Shown: one piece after another, positions 1 to 12,600 of the stretch
Position numbering within the stretch: position 1 is the first letter of the stretch
Layout: each line of letters starts with the position of its first letter
Origin: Ichthyophthirius multifiliis
Taxonomy: Eukaryota > Ciliophora > Oligohymenophorea > Hymenostomatida
Length of the DNA stretch: 39,649 nucleotides
Direction of reading: 5' to 3'
Assembly (NCBI RefSeq): GCF_000220395.1
Contig: NW_004086192.1
Location: forward strand, 1 to 39,649
The notes under the pieces: model-generated
What the model was told of the DNA's origin: nothing
The model's database searches: none
Seen by the model: only the letters and a program-made list of their open reading frames with translations
Program-made: the position numbers and the translations under genes

Positions 1-673
1 TCTATATATATAAATAAATAAAATATATAAATATTAATTTATAAAAAATAAAAATAATATATATAATAATTTATTATATTTAGCTCTTCATAATATCATT
101 TTTTATAAAAAATAAAAATATGATTACAATAGTTTATTAATTTATTTTTATAAAAATAATTAAAATAATTTATTTTTTTATTTTTATAATTTAATATTAT
201 TATTAATTTAGTTTTTTTATATTTTTTTTTGTTAATATTATAATTTATTTATTAGTTTTTACATTTTTTAATTAATTTATTTTATTTATGATAGCAACTT
301 TTGTTTGTTAAATATAAAATAAAATTTTTAATAAGAGATAAATAAAATATTTTTATCAAAAAGATAGTAGAATTATACTATTTTTTAATATATTATAAAA
401 TTTATGTATTTATTTGTTTATAATTATTTTTTAGCTTGTAATAAATAATACAAAATAATTAATTATTATAATTTATATTTTTATATTATAAATAATTATA
501 TCAATTATTTATTTATATATATTTTAAAAATTTTAATAAAACATAAATTATAATATCCGTAAAAACAAACTTTCAAATTATAATAAAAATAATATTTGAC
601 ATAATTATAGACATTTTATATTTTAGAAAAAAAAATTCCTAAAATAAAATAAACAATTAAAATTAAAATAACT
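1..673. other. AT-rich non-coding stretch
   Basis: Nearly pure A/T with scattered homopolymers. No open frame in the ciliate code (TGA as the only stop) shows varied codon use, and no RNA gene is visible. It lies 3' of the minus-strand kinase that ends at 674, so it may hold that gene's 3' UTR. Confidence 0.6.
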
Positions 674-1630
674 TCATTATTCACTCTTAAAAAATTTTTA
701 AATATATTATTTATTAGCAAATTCTTATCCTTATCCAATAAATGGATGATCAAGAGCTTCCTAAACACCAAACCTTTCTTTAACATCAAAAGCAATTAGC
801 CCTTAAATAAGATCTTTTAACTATTAATAATCTTCACCTCCACAAACAAAATTTTATTTCGCCCAAAAACTATCAAAATCTTTATTATAGATAAATTTAT
901 ATTTAGCATCATAGGCTGAAGCACTATAAAATGGATAATTTTTTAAAATCATCCTACATAAAATCACCCCTAAAGCAAATGTATCATATTTACAAAAATT
1001 TTCAAACGAAAGATCCGTCATTGAATCTTTTTTTCCACTTTCGAAAAGTATTTATTCTGTACAAATGTATTTAAAAGTTCCACAGAATCTATTTTAAGGT
1101 ACTCCTGCAAATTAAAAGTCAATTAATTTAATCTAAAAATCTTCGTTTAAAACAATATTATTTTCATTAATATCTCTATGTACTAACCCCGCCTAATGAA
1201 TTTCTTATAATCCAAATAGTATTTATTTAGTAAAATTTCTTATTATAGGTAAATTAAATTAATTTTTTTTCATTAGTTAACCAAGTGTATTGTTTGGCGC
1301 ATATTCCATAAATATTGCATTACATTTATATGTATTTTATTAATATTCAAACGAATATCCTTATTTAGAATGATAGTATTTTATTATATGTGAATTTTAT
1401 GCATCAGAAAAATTTTAACCTTTTTATTTAATTTATTAAAGCTTTTCTAATGCCTAAACTTCTCGGATAAAACATTGTTAATGTTCGTCATTTAAAAAAT
1501 CGATTTTTTAAGCTTTTAAAATAAGTTGGAAGCCTTATTGGTCTTGGCATAAAAAAATTTCACCAAATGATCCATTTCCTAACTTTTTTATTACATGGTA
1601 ATTGGTTTTAAAATCTTATTATTATGGCAT
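674..1630 (-). CDS. Divergent protein kinase, possibly a pseudokinase
   Basis: Single exon of 318 residues in the ciliate code, from ATG at 1630 to TGA at 674-676. It is a bare protein-kinase domain. The glycine loop is near residue 15 (KKLGNGSFGEIFLC), and the VAIK-type lysine sits in LILKAQK about 20 residues later. The catalytic loop reads HRDINENNI: Asp and Asn are kept, but the usual lysine is Asn. The Mg-binding motif is DFQ instead of DFG, and the APE motif is not recognisable. Subdomain IX (DTFALGV) and the subdomain XI arginine (KERFGVQEALDHPFI) are present. With the catalytic-loop lysine and the DFG glycine both replaced, activity may be weak or absent. The family within the kinome cannot be assigned by eye. 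It is divergently oriented to the gene starting at 3054. Confidence 0.88.
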
Positions 1631-2056
1631 AATATATAGGTTTTTAATATATTATTATTTTTGTAAATTATCTTTTATTTTTTAAATAATTTATTTTTAA
1701 TTTATTTAACAAATCCTGTATATTTATCTATTCTATTCTAATTATATTGTTTTTTATTAAATATAATAAATACTTTTTAAATAGCTATTTTTCTTTTATT
1801 ACTATTGTTTTGTTAAAAATATTAATATTTAATTAATTTTTGATGAACATTTTAATTAAATTAATTATATATATACATAAAATAATTAATTTTCAATTTA
1901 TAATTTAAATAAATTAAGATTTTTTTATTTTATTTTATACTTTTATAAAAATATTTATTTATATTATATTATTTTAGCCTTAAGATATTATTTATATCCT
2001 TTAAGATTTAATTTTTAGTAAAATATAATAACAATCACTATGTGTTTATGTTTTTA

Positions 2057-2111
<55 letters not shown>

Positions 2112-3053
2112 GTCTTATTATATACCTACAAAATAAATGAAAATTGTATCAATAAATAATAAAATATGTAAAAATTATTTAAATTTTACTATTTTTATGT
2201 TATTTTTTAAATATAAAATAAAGTATTAGTTTAATATTCGAAAAATAAGATATAATATGAGAATCAGAGTAATTTCTTACATAAAATACTATTATAATAA
2301 AAAAAAAAATTATAATTATAAAAATTATTTTTATTAGTTTTATAATATTAATTAAGAAAATAAAATAAGAAATATTTTTCTTTTTATAATAAATAATATT
2401 TTTAATATATATATTTCTATATAATATATTTTTAATATATATGTTTTTAGATTATATATTTTTAAACTTATAAATTATATTTATATTATATATAATATAT
2501 TCTTAGCAAGATAATTTTTCATAAATAAATTTATATTTATTTTACATTAAATATTATAAAACTTTTGTTTTTTTTAATAAATTTCTATATTTAAAACTTT
2601 GTATTAATAAAATATTTTTTTTTAAATAAAAAATTAATAAAGTTTAAATTTAACTTTATTTTTTTTTTTATTACTTTGAATACTTTTTTTTTATATCTAT
2701 AAAGTTTTACATGTTATTTTTTTCTTTTTTTATTTTTAAATTTTGCATTTTTATTTTGATAAATTAGATATGATAAATTTATATTTATTTTAAAATAATT
2801 TTTTATAATATATTATTTTACATATATTAATAAAAACAATTAATATTTACTTAAAATATGTATTGTTATAATTTTAATATTTATAATACAAATAAAATAA
2901 TGTTTAATTTTTAAAATATTTACTTAAATAAAAATTAAAAACTAAAACTATAACTTTTTCAATTAAACAAAATATAAATATTTATAATAAATAGAAAAAA
3001 AAAAATTTATAAAAATTAGTAATTTTTTTTTTTTTAAATAAAAAAAACAAAAC
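1631..3053. other. Divergent AT-rich intergenic region
   Basis: No gene supported. It separates two divergent start codons (1630 minus, 3054 plus), so it should carry both promoters, though no named motif can be recognised. It contains an (AT)n tract at 2060-2108. Near 2390-2455 a phrase of about 30 nt (TTTTTAATATATAT) occurs twice in tandem. Confidence 0.5.
2060..2108. repeat. (AT)n microsatellite
   Basis: An uninterrupted TA/AT dinucleotide run of about 48 bases in the intergenic space between divergent genes. It is self-complementary, so it could extrude as a hairpin and is prone to slippage. Confidence 0.95.
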
Positions 3054-4091
3054 ATGATAGTATAAGATAGACTTGACCCATCAGGAATGTTTTCTAAAGC
3101 AGGCCGTTTATCCTAAGAAATGTTCGCCATGTTATAAGAAAAAGAATACATAATGAGCAACAAAACAAAGATTCAGCGTCTAAAAGAGCTCCAAGAATAA
3201 ACCTTATTAAAAAAATCTCTCATTAACTAACAAAAGCAATTAGGTCTAAACCAGAAACACCGCACTTTTTAACCCCATAACCAAAAGTTACCACAAGCAC
3301 ATAAACAAGAACCTTTTAAATCCACCGTATCAAGAGACAATTTTTACACTTTAAAATCCAAAATGACTTTAAATAATTAAAAATTTCTTATGTATAATCC
3401 CAAATTCCACTTAATATTCCAAAAAAGCCCTTTTTACCCAAATCAAGAAATAGAAGATCGCCAAAGGAAAAACCGAGAAAATAAATATAGAACATTCCTC
3501 CATGCATTCCAAAATGAGTAAAAATAATAAGAAAAACAAAAATCTTAAAGACTTGATGAAAGAAAAAAAATCACTTAATCAATTACCGAAACATCCGTTT
3601 TGGGAATAGATTTTGATAAACCTTATAAAAAACCAGTTTAGCCTTTAGATTTTTCCAAAATTACCGATAGAAAACCAATGAAAACGGAAGTTAATCCGCA
3701 TGAACTGAGATTTGAATATATAGATTATCCAGAAATATATTCGAAGTTCAAACACTTGCCTAATATTTCATTTAGTAAATAAATTAAATAATAATCCGTT
3801 ATAGGCTCCAAAACTGGAGGTTTGGACTATAATGTTAATATGGAAAGTATTCTTAAAAAATAAGGATAAGGGATTCTCGATTATTCAAAAGTATCACCTA
3901 GAAAATGGTATGATAAAAATGTTTATACCCTAAATGAATAAACTGTTGATTATTTTAAATATTAATTTGATGAAAATAAAAGCTAAATTCTAAAAAAAAT
4001 TACTGTGCCATATTTTGATAAAATGGGAGATAGATATAGATAATCTCATAAAAATTTGACAAATACTTCGAAAAATTCAAACATTTTATGA
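3054..4091 (+). CDS. Conserved-looking intronless protein of unknown function
   Basis: ATG at 3054 and TGA at 4089-4091 give 345 residues in one uninterrupted frame with many TAA glutamines. It is clearly coding: amino-acid use is varied (Trp, Cys-poor, Pro, His, Arg), there are many C-ending codons, and real CAA/CAG glutamines are mixed with TAA. The N-terminal 150 residues are Lys/Gln-rich with coiled-coil character (KIQRLKELQEQ). The C-terminal half has Pro/Tyr-rich stretches such as DYPEIYSKFKHLP and KVSPRKWYDKNVY. There is no signal peptide or membrane segment. Such soluble basic proteins with scattered Tyr/Pro motifs are common among ciliate cytoskeletal or axonemal proteins, but that is only an impression. 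No family is recognised. Local GC is visibly higher than in the flanks. Confidence 0.85.
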
Positions 4092-5220
4092 ATAATTTTT
4101 TAGATATTTTTTATTTTTGTTTTTTGTATAATTTTTTTGTTTTATTAGTTGTTGTATTGTTTTTTTTTAATTAAATAAAATTTTATTTTAATTTATTCTT
4201 TTTTTATTATTTTAATATTTTAAAATACGTTTTTTTTAAAAAAAAATATATATTTTTTTCATATTAATAAAAATTGTACACATAAAGTATTTTTTTTTTT
4301 TTCGACAATACAAACTCAAATAAGAAATATATTTCTTAAATTTTATTTATATTAAAAAACCTATTTAATTAGTTAAATGACATAATTATATTTTTTAAAA
4401 TATTAATTACTTAATTATATATGTACTAATATATATATATTATTTTTATCATTGTTAAAATATATATTAATTATTTATTTTTAAGTTTTTATTTTTATAT
4501 ATTTTTAAAAATTATATTATAATATTAATAAATTTAACATTAATATACTTAAATTAAAAAACATTATCATAATAAAAATATTAATAATCTAAAATAAATA
4601 AAATACATATTTTACAATCGGTTTAAAATTAAAATTATATAAAAAAATAAATAAAATAAAACGACTTAAAGACACTAAAATAAAAATTATAAATTATTCT
4701 AAAATATCAGATATATAAACATAAAATATTAATTATTATAATCAGAAAAAAATAGAATTACAATCGATAAAATATATATTTATAAATACAAAAAAGACTA
4801 AAAAAATTAATTTTATTTGCTCTTAATTTTTTTCTTATATTTTGCTTTCTGTATTATATTTATTAGATAGTTGAATATGACAACTAAATTAAAATAATAA
4901 TTATAATATTCTAATATATAAAATATATAATATAAATTAATATATATATATATATATTTGTATATATATATATATTAAAAATGTATATAATTAAATATAT
5001 TAAATAAAAAATAAATATTTATAATTGTTTTTTTATTTTATGATATAAAATATTAATTTATAATTTTATTACATATTTTGTTATAAAAAAACATATAAAT
5101 AAATTGACATTTTTTATAAAAATATAATATTTAATAATACTATTATTATTAATTAATATTTCAAAAAAATTGTTTTTAATTTAATTTTTATATTATTATT
5201 TAGTGTTTTATTTCTAGAAA
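4092..5220. other. Convergent AT-rich intergenic region
   Basis: It lies between the 3' ends of the plus gene (TGA at 4091) and the minus aminotransferase-like gene (TGA at 5221). It is T-runs and A-runs with a short (AT)n near 4940-4975. No frame with coding character is seen. Confidence 0.55.
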
Positions 5221-7496
5221 TCATTATTATTATTCATTTTATTGTTTAAAATATTCCTCTAATTTTATTCTACATTATTTAAACTTAGTTTTTTTTAGTT
5301 CTTCAATATATTAATTAATTTTATGCTTTTCTAAATCTTTTTCCAATTCGATAAGGGATCTTTCAAAACATTATGCAATAACATCAATATCATCTTTATT
5401 AATACATAAACTAGGCCTAAATAATAAAATATTAAAATAATATCCACCTTTGTCAACCAAGATTCCTTTATTTTTTAATTTTTAAGCCAAATACTAACAT
5501 TCATATTATCCTAATTTTTATTTATCATTTTAAATTTCAATAGCTAAATATAATCCTAAACCTATAAAATTTTTAATAAAACAAGATTTAATATTTCTAA
5601 ATTTTTCTTAAAAATAAAGTCCAATATTTTTTGCGTTTTCAAGTAAATTTTCATTTTTTATAATTTACAAAACTTACAAACCAATTTTACACTAAACTTA
5701 ATTTATTTAAGTATTAATTTTTTCTTGATTAATTTTTTCTATAATTTCCTTCTTTGTTATTACAGCACTTAAAGAATTACCTAAATAATTTCCTACTATG
5801 ACAATATCAGGAACTATTTCATTTATTTAAAAACTCCATAAAAACTCTCCTGCTCTTCCCATTTAAAATTAACTTTCATCTGAAATGCAAATTCCATTTT
5901 CTTCTCTAATTTTCGAATAAATATTGTTTATTGTTTTTTTTAAACGAAAATATCTTAATTATTCATTAAATTTTCATGAATAAAAATTTATTATTTTTTC
6001 TTAAAAATTTATTCTAATATTATTTCTTCAGAATTTTAAAAAGAAATCAAATTTATAAATTTTTAGTCTAAATTTCTAAAACAAAAACTTTTTTAAAAAT
6101 TCTCGTCTAAAATCAATATTTCCTTACTTTTTGTATATGTTTAAGCCAAAAATAAAGCAATTTAATAAGCTTCATCATTTGAATTTACCAAAAAAACGCT
6201 TCTTAAATGTTCTGGAAATAAATTAGCAATTTCTTATTTATATTATAATACATGAGTGTTTTCTTATTTTAAATTAATATTTAAATTTTAATATTAATCT
6301 CCAGCAATGAAACTTATATCGGGATGACTATTTCCAATAATTTAACTATTAATAGAGCAATCAATGTATGTTTTACCAAAAGAATCAAATATGTATTAGT
6401 ATATTCCTTCAATATTATCTTAAAGTAAAGGGTCTTGCTATTCACTTTAATTAAAATCATATAAAAGTTCTTGGTTACATAATATGTATATATTATTCAA
6501 AAAATAGTAAGGATTAATTTTATATAATTAAATGAATACATTATCTAAATTTTCAAGAAAAGGTTAATTTTATTATAAATCGTTTTTAGATATTTATAAA
6601 GTACTCAAAGTGGCACCTATAAGCCAAAAAAGAATATCAATTTCGATTTTTTAAAGGGTAAATTATTAATTATAATTTTTTATTATTTCAAAGCAAGTTT
6701 TTTCTAAAGATTATTATGTATTTATTAGAATACAAAATGAAATATATGTAACCAAATAAAATATAGTATGAGTATATATAAGACTTTGAGGATTTAATTA
6801 ATCATACAATTACTATATATTTCCTGATTTTGGATCTATAAAAATACTGTTTTAATCAAAATCTAATTGTATAATAGATTTACGGAGATTTTCTAAATTT
6901 GGAAGGACTTTTTAGTGAAATTTCATTAAAAAATATTTCACTATACGCCTTTATTATGGATCTTTTATTAAATTTAATTTCGACTTTTAAGAAGGGAAAT
7001 GTCTTAAATCTAAAATATTATTATTACTATTATATTCATTTACTTATAATTAGAAATTTTATAAAATTTTAGTTTTCTAACCTATTGTTGTGCCTATATT
7101 ATTAAATAAATCTCCAATAAAAGTCCCATGTAAATATGAAAGAATTCTTAATTAATAGTCTTTATTTTCAAATGTAAATTATGTCAAAGACTGATTGTAA
7201 ATATTCATAATGTTTTTTTAATAAAAATGAGATAATTCACTTTATTCTAATTGTTTGAATAATTCAGATAATGAATCTTCGAAAAAAACACTTTCTTCTG
7301 ATTTTGGAATTATTTTGGCAATATATTCAGGAATATATTTTATGCAAATTTTGTATTGTTAAATTTCTTAGGCAGCTATTTATTGGAGAGTTATTTCGGA
7401 TTTTTTCATTGATTTAAAAATTGGATAATTGTCATATATTATTTATAATATAATCTCTTAAGTGAGATTTGGTATAAATTACATTAAATTTGACAT
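5221..7496 (-). CDS. APH-like kinase + class III aminotransferase fusion, catalytic residues lost
   Basis: ATG at 7496, TGA at 5221-5223, about 758 residues, no intron. Residues 1-330 resemble the APH/hydroxylysine-kinase fold (LRILSYLHGTFIGDL; IIQLDFDQNSIFID in place of the HGDxxxxN loop). Residues 345-758 follow class III aminotransferases of the AGXT2L/ETNPPL-PHYKPL type: GIYQYIFDSFGKTYIDC, GNSHPDI, LPEP-like FPEHLRSVFLVNS, CISDESQFQMGRAG, PDIVIVGNYLGNSLSAVIT. The PLP Asp is kept near 540, but the Schiff-base Lys 30 residues later is Asn (VGNYLGN). The GSEAN phosphate motif is NSNDEA. In the kinase half the catalytic-loop His-Gly is Gln-Leu and DFGD is lost. The frame breaks once, at an A8 run (T8 on this strand, 5934-5941); one added A restores it. 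It could be a pseudoenzyme or a decaying gene; apart from that one slip the frame is intact, which favours selection. Confidence 0.85.
5934..5941 (-). other. Frame break at A8 run inside the aminotransferase-like CDS
   Basis: Read on the minus strand, the frame enters as GTT TAA AAA AAA CAA and must leave as ACA ATA AAC AAT to give the conserved part before CISDE. The change equals one missing A, or a -1 slip on A-AAA-AAA. Total CDS length 2276 nt (3n+2) agrees. Confidence 0.75.
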
Positions 7497-8178
7497 TTTT
7501 TTATGTATTAAAGATATATTTTATTTTTTAAGATTTTTTTATATTATTTTATTAACATTTATGTAAATAAATACCTTAATATTAAACTAATTATAAAAAA
7601 TTAGTAAAATAAAAATACTTATGGACATAATTATAAGAAAAAAAAGAAAAAAAAAATATTTAAAAAATTATAAGATATTATATTTTTATTATTATTAATT
7701 TATTTTAAAATATTATTGTAAGATTCGTAAAAAAGTCAATTAATTTAAAATTTAATATAATATTTATAAAAAAGTATAACATATTATTAATAAGCCTAAA
7801 ATAAATAATTACTATTAAAAATTAATTCCGAAATTTTTTAACTAGATTGAGCTTATTTTAGGATTTTTAAACTTTATTAAAAAAAGAAAGTAAAATATAA
7901 AAAAGTTTATTAAGAAAATAGAAAGAAAAAACATTTTGTAAAAAAAAAAAGAATAAACTAAGCATAGCAAATGAAAAAAAAATATATATATTATATCGTA
8001 AGATTAAAATAATAATTTGAAAATAAAAATAAATATAATAACGTAAATTCATTTTATTTTAAGTATTATTTTAATAAAAAATTAAAAAAATATGTTTTTT
8101 TTTTTTAAATGACTTTATTTTTTTTGTTCAAACTTTATATAATTATAAATTTTTATTTGTAAATTATTTATTTACATT
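7497..8178. other. Intergenic region upstream of the fusion gene
   Basis: AT-rich spacer between the start of the fusion gene (7496, minus) and the 3' end of the syntaxin gene (8179, minus). It should contain the fusion gene's promoter and the syntaxin 3' UTR. The Phe/Ile/Tyr-rich minus-strand open frame at 7867-8052 lacks polar residues and looks like compositional noise. Confidence 0.5.
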
Positions 8179-9638
8179 TCAACTTTTATACCTTAAAGCT
8201 AAAATAAAAGTAAATATAATAATGGAAATAATTAACAATTATATGCATTTTTTCGCTAAAGGACTTTCTTAATATTCCACAACCTATTTATATATATAAT
8301 TTAATAAAAATAAAAACAATTTTTTGTTCAAAAAAAGTTTACTTTTCTTAAATGTTTTGTAGCTTATTATGTATTTTTTTTAGTATCCTATACATTAAAA
8401 TCTATTCTATCTAGAACAGTTCCTTAATCAATAATTAAATTTCCTAACTATTAAAATATACTCGAAAGCTCATTAATTGTATCAATTAGTTTGTTAATTT
8501 CCTCATCTCTTATTTTTTTTTTTTTAAATTAATATTATTAAATAATATTTAAAATAAGATACCTTTCTTTAGCAATATTTTCATACATATCAAGAAGATC
8601 TTATTACATACTATTTTCTAATTATAGAGAAGCTTAATTTTATTGATATTTTTATCCTACTTAACCCACATTATCATATTTTTTCAATGTATCATATAAT
8701 GCTTTTTATTATCTTCTTAAATCAACAGTTAATTCTTATATTTAATATGCTAAAGAACGCTTAACATTTTCCCTTACTTATATATTAATTAAAAAAATTG
8801 TAAATAATTTTTAATTTTGATTTTATTTATTTATATTTTTGCTAAATAAATACTTATATACTTTTTTATTCATTTTCTTCTTCTTTTTAAGAAGCTGCCA
8901 ATAAATCAATTTATTTTAAATTTTATTCACATTCTCTTAATTTCTAATTATTATGATTTATATATCAAAAAAAAAAAAAATGAAAACAACAATAATTAAA
9001 TTTTATATAAAAAAAAAAACTTTTGCAGCTTTTGTTGCTAAATCATTTATTTATTAATCTAAATTATTATTATCATTAAATTATTTTCTAATTCTTTTAT
9101 TGCTTAATTCAGTAATTTATCTTTCTATTTGAATAATATATTTTTTTATATCAAATATAATGCTATTTAAAACAAAAATTTGATTAATTATGAATTACTT
9201 ATTTCAATTATTTCTTATATTAGCTTATTTGTATTATGATGTACTTCTACCCAAATCGGAGGCAAATCATAAAGACTGATTGGTTAATTAATTTCTATTG
9301 ATTATGATTCAGATGTTTTTTTTCCAGCTTTAATTTAAAAAATTTAAAAGAAAAAAAAATTAAAATTATGAGAAATCAAATTGTATTGTTTAAAAATAAA
9401 AAATATGAAATTTTTACTTCCACTAGAATTGTCAGTTGAATCATTATCATAAATAACTTTTTTTCTAAATCTTTTAATACAATAAATTATTAATTATAAA
9501 TAAATTTATTTATTATATTAAATTAGGTTAAGTTTATTTATTTTTAAACCTGTCCTTTTTTTGTCTTAAATCTCTTTTAACTTTTTTAAAATAATCGGTT
9601 TTATTTTGCCAATATCCTAAGACTTTTTTAGTAATCAT
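8179..9638 (-). CDS. STX16: Qa-SNARE of syntaxin-16/Tlg2 type
   Basis: Eight exons, all joining in frame: 9638-9550, 9470-9418, 9327-9199, 9124-9021, 8943-8862, 8776-8563, 8508-8343, 8283-8179. Introns are 54-90 nt, GT...AG, and the product has 313 residues (human STX16 has about 325). Visible: the N-terminal PPIWVE motif typical of syntaxin 16, helical Habc-like segments, the SNARE core with INELSSIFQQLGNLIIDQGT and VLDRIDFNVQ, and a C-terminal membrane anchor (IQLLIISIIIFTFILAL) ending in RYKS. The zero-layer glutamine follows from DQGT, where Q is written TAA. Tlg2/STX16 proteins mediate fusion of endosome-derived vesicles at the trans-Golgi network. Assignment to this subgroup rests on DQGTVLDRIDFNV plus the WVE motif. 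Confidence 0.92.
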
Positions 9639-12600
9639 TTTATATATTTTTTGCTTTTTTATTTATTTATATTAGATTATTAATTATATTATAAAATAAA
9701 AAGTACAAATTATAAGGAATAAAGGCTTTGATAAAAAACATAAATACATAATTTTAGTATATTATATATGCTTTTAAAAAGAAAAGAAAACATTAAACCA
9801 ATTGGTTTGATAATGAAAAACAAATTAAGTTATTAGTTTGTATTTTATAGAATGATTATTGATATTTTAACGAAATAATTACTATAATTATAAATATTTG
9901 TAAACTACTAAAATTTAATTTTGGCAATTATTAAATATATATATATAAATGGAATTAAGAAAAGTTTGAATTTTCATTTAAAATTTTTATAAAATAATTA
10001 TTATTTTTTTATTCTGTTTAATAATTATATTATTATATATTTATATTTTTTTTAATTTAATAAATTATTTTTATTATATAGTATAAATAAAAAATATTGA
10101 TTACAGTTAAAATAAAATAATTATATTTTATTATTAATAATTTTTATTTATTGCTTTTTTTATTTGTTATTTAGAGAATTTATTGATCAATAATTTGTGA
10201 ATTATAATATATATATATATATTTTTATATAATTTTATCTAAATTAAAAATTTAAATATTTACTTTTTAAAATTATGAATAAATTTAAAGATGATTAATT
10301 TATTTCAAATAATTTCAAAATTTCAAAAATATTTTTATATTCATAGATTCTAATTATTAATCTAAAATAAAAATTAATAAACAAATAGTTTCATTTTTTA
10401 TCCATTTATTTTTTATTATAATTATATTTTTTAAAAATAAATTATATAATTAATAAAAATTTTTATAATATATAAAATATAATATGTACTTTTAATAATA
10501 TTTTTTTTAAATAAAATTTATATTAGATATATAATTTATTATTGATTATTTTATTGAATAATTATATAATTAATAAAATATAAAATAAAATCATCAAGTT
10601 ATTAATTGATTTAAATATTAAGAAATTTATTATTACATACTAAATGAAGTATATAAGTAGAAAATAGATTTCAATAATAAGGTTTAATTAAAAAAAACAA
10701 AAAATTTTTTTTAATTTTTAAAAATATATAATTATAATTATAAATATTTTTAGTATTATTTATATTTAAACTATTAAAAAATTTTAAATTAATGTAAAAA
10801 TTTAGAATATTATACCAATAATAAACTAAAATAAAATATAATTTAATATATAAATAGTAAATCTAAAATAAATAAATCATTTGGATTAAAATATATATTA
10901 AGATGTTTAATAAAATATTTTTATTATAATTTATTGTAAATTATAAAGAATTTTTTGAAAAAATTAACAAAATTAATTATTAAAAATATAATTAATATGA
11001 TATTTATTTAAGTCAATATATATAATAATACAATAAATATTAAAAAAATATTAATGAATTTTAATTTTTATAATATTTTAAAATATTATATAAGTAAATC
11101 TAATTAAATAAAATATATTAAGTGATTATAATTTAAAAATTTAAAATAGAAATCATAGTATATGTATCTAAATGTAATAATAGTTATATTATGTATTTAA
11201 TAATTATATTTTAATTAAATTTAAATCTTATAAATAAATTTAAAATAATTTATTATAATTAAAAAATTTATTTAATAATTAAATGATTTGAATAATTTAT
11301 TGTTGTTTTTTATAAACTCTATTTTAATTAAATAATTTAATTTATTTATTATTATAATATAATAATAATTTATTTTAAAAATCTATTCAATTTTAATAAA
11401 AAATTTCATTATACATGTATTTGAATATTTAGATTCTTAATAAAATATGATTATTATAAAAAATAATAATAATTTCTTATTATTAGTATAAAATATATCA
11501 ATATATTTAATTATAAAAATTAGGGATATAAATAATATAGCTTTAATTTATTTTTTTATTTAAAATATAAATTATTGTTATTAATTAATTAAAAGTTAAT
11601 ATCTATCATAAATTTACGATTTTATAAAAACCAAAAAAAAACAAATACAAATGCAAAATTAATGATTATATAAAGTGTTATTTTTATATATATGAATTTT
11701 ATATTTTTTTTATTAATTTTTAGAAAATTAAAAATATTATTTTTAATAATTTATCAGAATAATTTACATTTATTATATTATTTATAATGAAATTTATTAA
11801 TGTGAAAAAATAAAAATAAATTATTATTCAAAAACAAAAGTAAAAATTTCCAGTAAAATATTATTATGCTTTATAAATATTACTATTATTATTAATATAA
11901 AATTAAAAAAATAAATATATTATAATTTTTTAATAACTATTTAATTTTTATTCATATTTTATTAATTTGATAAGAAAAATATATTTTAAAAATTAATTTA
12001 TATGTTTTTTTATTTTATATATTATTTATATTTAATAATTTATAAAATATATATTATTATAAATAAAAAATACTTATCTTAAAATATTAAAGAAAAAAAT
12101 TTAAATCACAAAAATGAATATAAAAGTAATATAAAATTTAAATAATTATTAAATTATATATTATTAATATATTTATTAAGAAATAATGCTTAATAAATTT
12201 ATTTTAATTATACAATATTGATTTTTTAATAATTTTAAATATTTTTTTAAGCATATTTTTATAATTAATTTTTTAAAGTTATTTTATTATATAAATGCAA
12301 TAATAAAATAATACCAATTAATATTCTATTAATGTATATATATTTAATAATTTTAATTTTTTTAAAATTTTAGGATCTTTAATTATATCCATTATTAGCA
12401 CCTTATTTTTAAGTTCCATATAATCTGCCAATATTTTATAACTTTTAAAATTTAAAAAAGTAAAAAAATAAAAAAAAAATGATTTACAATTATTAATTTT
12501 ATAATACTTTTCAATTAAAAACAAAAATTTAACAGTGATTTATATAACAATTAAAATATATAATAAATTTAAAACTTCAATAATAATGAATTATTAGATA

